Positions 60,331-64,000 of a stretch of DNA of 64,000 bases are shown in pieces. Positions within the stretch are counted from its first letter, which is position 1; every line of letters begins with the position of its first letter. A program made the position numbers and the translations under genes. Source of the stretch: Candidatus Aalborgicola lynettensis (lineage in GTDB: Bacteria > Pseudomonadota > Gammaproteobacteria > Burkholderiales > Burkholderiaceae_C); contig JADJZE010000007.1 of assembly GCA_016719405.1 (NCBI GenBank), positions 1 through 64,000 of the forward strand. The letters are read 5' to 3'. The notes under the pieces were generated by a model. It was given only the letters and a program-made list of their open reading frames with translations. It had not been told where the DNA came from and ran no database searches.

Positions 60331-61524
60331 ATGACACACGCTACCCCCTGGACCCTGGCCCGCCGCGCCGCCCGCATGAACCCCTCGGTCATCCGCGAGA
60401 TCCTCAAAATTACCGAGAAGCCCGGCATCATCAGTTTTGCCGGTGGGCTGCCCTCCAGCAAGACCTTTCCGGTCACCGAATTTGCCGCCGCCTGCGCCGA
60501 GGTACTGGGCACCGATGGCCGTGCCGCCCTGCAATACGCCGCCAGCGAAGGGTATGGTCCGTTGACCCAAATGGTGGCCGATCGCCTGCCCTGGGACGTG
60601 GACCCGGCGCAGGTGCTCATTACCACCGGCTCGCAACAGGGGCTGGACCTGGTGGCCAAGGTACTGCTCGATGAGGGCAGCCGCATGCTCGTCGAAACCC
60701 CCACCTACCTGGGTGCCCTGCAGGCCTTTACGCCCATGGAGCCGGTGATCGACAGTGTGGCCAGTGACGATGAAGGGGTCGATATTGCCGACCTCCGCGC
60801 CAAAGTGGGCACCGGTGCCAACAAGGCGCGTTTTCTCTACGTGCTGCCCAACTTTCAAAACCCCACCGGCCGCACCATGAGCGAGGCCCGCCGCGCCGCA
60901 CTCTCGGCCACGGCGGCCGAGCTGGGCTTGCCCCTGATTGAAGACAACCCCTATGGTGACCTGTGGTTTGACAAAGAGCCCCCCGCCCCTTTGACCGCAC
61001 GCAACCCCGAAGGCAGCATCTACCTGGGCTCGTTTTCCAAAATATTGGCCCCTGGCCTGCGCATGGGCTTTCTGGTGGCACCCAAGGCCATCTTCCCCAA
61101 GCTGCTGCAGGCCAAGCAGGCGGCCGACTTGCACAGCCCCAGCTTTAACCAGCGCCTGATCACCACCGTGATGCAAGGTGGCTTTCTGGACCGCCACATC
61201 CCCACCATCCGCGCCCTGTACAAAACCCAGCGCGATGCCATGTTGGCGGCCCTGGCCAAAGACATGCCTGCCGACGTGACCTGGAACACGCCCAGCGGCG
61301 GCATGTTCCTGTGGGCCCGCCTGCCCGAAGGCATGAACGCGCAAACCCTGCTGCCCCTGGCGGTAGAAAAAGGTGTGGCCTTTGTACCGGGTGCGGCTTT
61401 CTACAACGACCATGCCGACCCGCGCACCATGCGCCTGTCGTTTGTCACACCCAATGTGGACGAAATCCGCACCGGCGTGGCCGCACTGGCTGCCGCCATC
61501 CAGCAGCACCGGGGTGCGCCATGA
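60331..61524 (+). CDS. PLP-dependent aminotransferase (class I/II, 2-aminoadipate-type)
   Basis: 397 residues. Substrate and cofactor motifs: ISFAGGLPSSKTFPV, TTGSQQGLDLVAKVL, LPNFQNPTGRTMS, IEDNPYGDL, and the PLP-lysine segment GSFSKILAPGLRMGF. It resembles 2-aminoadipate/multi-substrate aminotransferases (LysN, alanine-glyoxylate type). It lies between EamA and PhzF genes, all in one direction. The exact amino donor is not visible. Confidence 0.88.
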   Translation: MTHATPWTLARRAARMNPSVIREILKITEKPGIISFAGGLPSSKTFPVTEFAAACAEVLGTDGRAALQYAASEGYGPLTQMVADRLPWDVDPAQVLITTGSQQGLDLVAKVLLDEGSRMLVETPTYLGALQAFTPMEPVIDSVASDDEGVDIADLRAKVGTGANKARFLYVLPNFQNPTGRTMSEARRAALSATAAELGLPLIEDNPYGDLWFDKEPPAPLTARNPEGSIYLGSFSKILAPGLRMGFLVAPKAIFPKLLQAKQAADLHSPSFNQRLITTVMQGGFLDRHIPTIRALYKTQRDAMLAALAKDMPADVTWNTPSGGMFLWARLPEGMNAQTLLPLAVEKGVAFVPGAAFYNDHADPRTMRLSFVTPNVDEIRTGVAALAAAIQQHRGAP

Positions 61525-61585
61525 GCGCAGCGCCGGGCCGCTCCAAGCTAACTTGCACGGTGGCAAACCGCCCGGAGGTTTTGCA

Positions 61586-62533
61586 GTGAGCACCCGCCCA
61601 TTCAAACAAGTCGACGTCTTCACCACCACCCCTTACCGCGGCAACCCACTGGCCGTGGTGCTGGACGGCACGGGTCTGGACGACGCCACCATGCAGCGCT
61701 TTGCGCACTGGACCAACCTGTCGGAAACCACTTTTGTATTGCCACCGACAGAGACAGGCCGACAAGGCGGAGCAGACTACCGCGTGCGCATCTTCACCCC
61801 CGGTGGCGAACTGCCCTTTGCCGGCCACCCCACACTGGGCAGCTGCCACGCCTGGCTGCAGGCCGGCGGTCAAAGCCGCGTGGCACAGCACATCGTGCAG
61901 GAGTGCCAGGTAGGTTTGGTGACCATTCGCCGCCAGGGCGCGCAACTGGCCTTTGCCGCCCCGCCACTCCAACGCAGCGCCCCCAGCCCCATGTTGCTGG
62001 CCAAGGTGGCGGCCGCACTGGGTCTTCAATCGCAGCACATTGTGGCGGCGCAAGTGCTGGACAACGGCCCGGTGTGGTTCAGCCTGTTGCTCGACAGCGT
62101 GCAGACCGTGTTGCAGCTCACGCCCAAGCACCAGGAGCTCATTAATTTAGGGCAAAAAGTGGGTGTAGCCGCCGTGGAATATGCGCAAGCAGCTCCTGTT
62201 TTAATAGCACGCTCCAACCGCGAAGCGCGTGCATTTGGGGGCAGCGGGGCAAGTGATGCCGCTTGCGGAGATGCAGACGCAGCACCCGCCCACGTTGAGG
62301 TGCGTGCTTTTGCCGCCCCGATTGGTGTCAACGAAGACCCGGTCACCGGCAGCCTCAACGCTGCGCTGGCGCAGTGGTTGATCGCCGATGGCCACGCCCC
62401 GGCACGCTACGTTGCCAGCCAAGGCGCCTGCCTGGGCCGCGACGGCCGTGTTTCCATCGAACAAGACGCCCAGGGCCAGGTGTGGGTGGGTGGTGAGTCG
62501 GTCACCTGCATCGACGGCAGCGTGACCCTGTAA
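61586..62533 (+). CDS. PhzF-family isomerase/epimerase-fold protein
   Basis: 315 residues from GTG 61586, with GGAGG seven bases upstream deciding the start. PhzF motifs: VDVFTTTPYRGNPLAVVLDG, FTPGGELPFAGHPTLGSCHA and the C-terminal NEDPVTGSLNAALAQWL. Family members share the DAP-epimerase fold; most have no known substrate and are not phenazine enzymes. A partial dispersed palindrome is read through near residues 197-212 (EYAQAAPVLIAR). Confidence 0.87.
   Translation: MSTRPFKQVDVFTTTPYRGNPLAVVLDGTGLDDATMQRFAHWTNLSETTFVLPPTETGRQGGADYRVRIFTPGGELPFAGHPTLGSCHAWLQAGGQSRVAQHIVQECQVGLVTIRRQGAQLAFAAPPLQRSAPSPMLLAKVAAALGLQSQHIVAAQVLDNGPVWFSLLLDSVQTVLQLTPKHQELINLGQKVGVAAVEYAQAAPVLIARSNREARAFGGSGASDAACGDADAAPAHVEVRAFAAPIGVNEDPVTGSLNAALAQWLIADGHAPARYVASQGACLGRDGRVSIEQDAQGQVWVGGESVTCIDGSVTL
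62182..62209 (-). repeat. Dispersed palindromic element, copy 10 (partial, inside phzF-like gene)
   Basis: GCGCAAGCAGCTCCTG then TTTTAATAGCA. Only the right arm remains. The peptide AQAAPVLIA corresponds to AQAATNYVA and AQAATKTIA in copies 2 and 9. Confidence 0.55.
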
Positions 62534-62541
62534 CGACCGCT

Positions 62542-62937
62542 TCAATTCGTGCGTTCGGGAACGGCGGTGCCGGGGTTGACGCTTTTGGTGCCGGCCCGTT
62601 GCTGTACCCGCGCCTGTTCCACTGTATTGGCAATACCCTGGTTGATTTGCTGCTGTTGATCCTGCGCGGCCCGAGCTGCTTGTTCACGGGCGGCACGGCT
62701 CGCCTGCACCTGATCGGCCAGTGCTTTGTCGCGTTCGATCCGGGCGTCACTCTCGGCCTTGCGCTGCGGTGAATCGGATTGCACGTTCACACGAACCTGC
62801 ACCCCGCCACGGCACAGCCGATCGGAAAACTGCACCGTTCCGTCTGCCGCCTTGCATTTGTAGGTGGTTTGTGCATGTGCTGTGGGCGCCACAAGCCCCA
62901 GTAGCACCAGTGGGATCAGAAAAGGTTTTTTGTTCAT
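62542..62937 (-). CDS. DUF4124-type periplasmic protein
   Basis: 131 residues from ATG 62937. A Sec signal peptide (KKPFLIPLVLLGLVAPTAHA) is followed by a DUF4124-like domain TTYKCKAADGTVQFSDRLC with two Cys, then a Gln/Ala-rich coiled-coil tail. Function unknown. It converges with the PhzF gene (8 bp apart). Confidence 0.85.
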   Translation of the reverse strand: MNKKPFLIPLVLLGLVAPTAHAQTTYKCKAADGTVQFSDRLCRGGVQVRVNVQSDSPQRKAESDARIERDKALADQVQASRAAREQAARAAQDQQQQINQGIANTVEQARVQQRAGTKSVNPGTAVPERTN

Positions 62938-63070
62938 GGCCGTTAGTCTGACAGGGTGCGCAATGCAGGTCAACGCGCGGGCTTTGGCAAACCACTGCAC
63001 ACAAACCCGCAACCGCCACGCTGTCACCCCCAAGACAAGCCCGCCACCCTGATTGCCTTAGATTTGGCGC

Positions 63071-63739
63071 ATGGGAAATCTCTATTTGGTACGACACGCT
63101 CAAGCGTCTTTTGGCGCGGCAGATTACGACAACTTAAGCGAACTGGGCCACCGCCAAAGCGTGCGCCTGGGTGAATATTTTGCAAAGAATGGCGTGCAAT
63201 TTGACGCCGTGCTCACCGGCACCCTCAAACGCCACGCGCAAACGTATGCAGGCATTTGCCAAGCCAGCGGCCACACCGTGGCACCGCTGCTGTGGCCGGG
63301 TCTGGACGAATACGACAGCCTGGCGCTGATTGCCACCGTGCACCCGCAGCCGCTGGAGAAACCCGGCACACCCGAGCAGTACCGCCACCACTTCCGGCTG
63401 TTGTGCAATGGCTTGACGCAGTGGATGGACGGCGTGGTCAGCCCCAAAGGCATGCCCAGCTACGCACAATTTGTGCACGGCGTCACCAGCGCCCTCGAAC
63501 ACATTCGAAAGAACCACACCGGCAACGTGCTCATCGTGAGCAGTGGCGGCCCCATTGCCACGGCGCTGGGCCACATTCTGGGCACGGCGCCGGAGACCAC
63601 GGTCAAGCTGAATATGCGCATTCGCAACAGTTCAGTCACCGAATGCACGTTCAACACCAAACACCACCAGCTGTTGACCTTCAACACGCTGCCGCATTTG
63701 GACGGTGCAGAATATGCACCATGGATTACATACGCTTAA
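63071..63739 (+). CDS. Histidine phosphatase superfamily protein
   Basis: 222 residues. The N-terminal phosphohistidine motif is LVRHAQAS. The second half has IVSSGGPIATALGH where most members have a catalytic His in HGG, here replaced by Ser, so activity may be reduced or use another residue. Its stop overlaps the next gene by 19 bp. The natural phosphate ester is unknown. Confidence 0.86.
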   Translation: MGNLYLVRHAQASFGAADYDNLSELGHRQSVRLGEYFAKNGVQFDAVLTGTLKRHAQTYAGICQASGHTVAPLLWPGLDEYDSLALIATVHPQPLEKPGTPEQYRHHFRLLCNGLTQWMDGVVSPKGMPSYAQFVHGVTSALEHIRKNHTGNVLIVSSGGPIATALGHILGTAPETTVKLNMRIRNSSVTECTFNTKHHQLLTFNTLPHLDGAEYAPWITYA

Positions 63740-64000
63740 AACACACCAGTGCGGCCCTGCTGGCCCTGTGCCTGATCGGCTGCGCCCCGCTGGCGCCCGG
63801 CTCGACCTCTCCCGCCCCACACCCCACCCCGGCGGGGACTGCTACTGGCACTGAATCTGCATCTGCATCGACCACCGCGCCCGCACCCGGGCGCATCGTC
63901 AACACCATCGGCATGCCCCTGGTGCGTATACCGCGCGGCGAGTTCCTGATGGGCAGCGACGAGCCCATTGCCCAACTGGAAAAAGACTTCCCCCTGATGG
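63721..64000 (+). CDS. Formylglycine-generating-enzyme-like (SUMF1) lipoprotein, 3' truncated by window
   Basis: ATG 63721 overlaps the phosphatase end. It has a hydrophobic signal with lipobox LIGC (Cys at residue 21), then a Pro/Thr/Ser-rich linker. A domain start at IGMPLVRIPRGEFLMGSDEP follows, the hallmark N-terminus of the FGE-sulfatase/SUMF1 fold. Most such bacterial lipoproteins are not true formylglycine enzymes, and the active-site part is beyond the window. Confidence 0.85.
   Translation, partial: MDYIRLKHTSAALLALCLIGCAPLAPGSTSPAPHPTPAGTATGTESASASTTAPAPGRIVNTIGMPLVRIPRGEFLMGSDEPIAQLEKDFPLM

Noticed and set aside
1..64000. Insertion sequences, prophage, integrase or attachment sites near the tRNA-Arg
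   Set aside because: No transposase, integrase or phage structural motif found on either strand, and no direct repeat of the tRNA 3' end was noticed.

Overview
The window looks like a chromosomal segment of a high-GC betaproteobacterium, most likely Burkholderiales/Comamonadaceae (Rhodoferax/Polaromonas/Acidovorax neighbourhood). This rests on GC-rich coding sequence, a PEP-CTERM protein, a geranyl-CoA-carboxylase-type catabolic cluster, and a dispersed short palindromic repeat that recurs about ten times. The genus is an inference. Nothing identifies the segment as plasmid or phage.

Layout. (1) 0-5 kb: end of a cell-surface polysaccharide locus, with a broken PIG-L deacetylase, a methyltransferase-acetyltransferase fusion and a Wzm/Wzt-type ABC exporter, plus one tRNA-Arg. 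(2) 5-16 kb: a catabolic operon on the minus strand (carboxyltransferase, acyl-CoA dehydrogenase, enoyl-CoA hydratase, biotin carboxylase, BKACE, GMC oxidoreductase) with gene order like atuCDEF. Divergent to it are an SCP2-like protein and two tandem MerR paralogues. A perfect palindrome sits in the shared promoter region. (3) 16-18 kb: a PEP-CTERM protein and a TPR-methyltransferase. (4) 18.5-34.4 kb: type I secretion system 2, made of a giant lipase-RTX protein, a lipoprotein, a membrane-fusion protein and an ABC transporter. A HigBA-like toxin-antitoxin pair lies on the opposite strand between the last two. (5) 34.4-36.9 kb: a scar region with a fabI fragment, an orphan RTX C-terminus and two PIN-toxin modules. 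(6) 36.9-57.3 kb: the most striking block. One co-directional cluster encodes an approximately 3,720-residue protein made almost wholly of Thr-rich octapeptides and ending in a calcium-loop type I secretion domain. It is followed by a GT41 (SPINDLY/OGT-like) glycosyltransferase, a Sel1-repeat protein, and a full type I exporter (ABC, membrane fusion protein, outer-membrane lipoprotein with a SPOR-like tail). (7) 57.3-64 kb: a MocR regulator, EamA exporter, aminotransferase, PhzF-like protein, DUF4124-like protein, histidine phosphatase and the start of a formylglycine-generating-enzyme-like lipoprotein.

Working model for block 6: the octad protein is made in the cytoplasm, O-glycosylated there on its many Thr residues by the GT41 enzyme (perhaps organised by the Sel1 protein), then exported in one step by the dedicated type I apparatus as a giant surface or matrix protein. 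This is inferred from gene order and domains; no activity can be read directly from the DNA.

Caution: many long genes are interrupted by single-base slips in short G/C runs (PIG-L, Wzt, carboxyltransferase, RTX lipase several times, lipoprotein, T1SS ABC at a C10 tract, outer-membrane protein), and the octad gene has a 2-bp slip. The density and homopolymer bias suggest sequencing error for most of them, so I give each as one feature spanning the whole gene and state where the frame changes.
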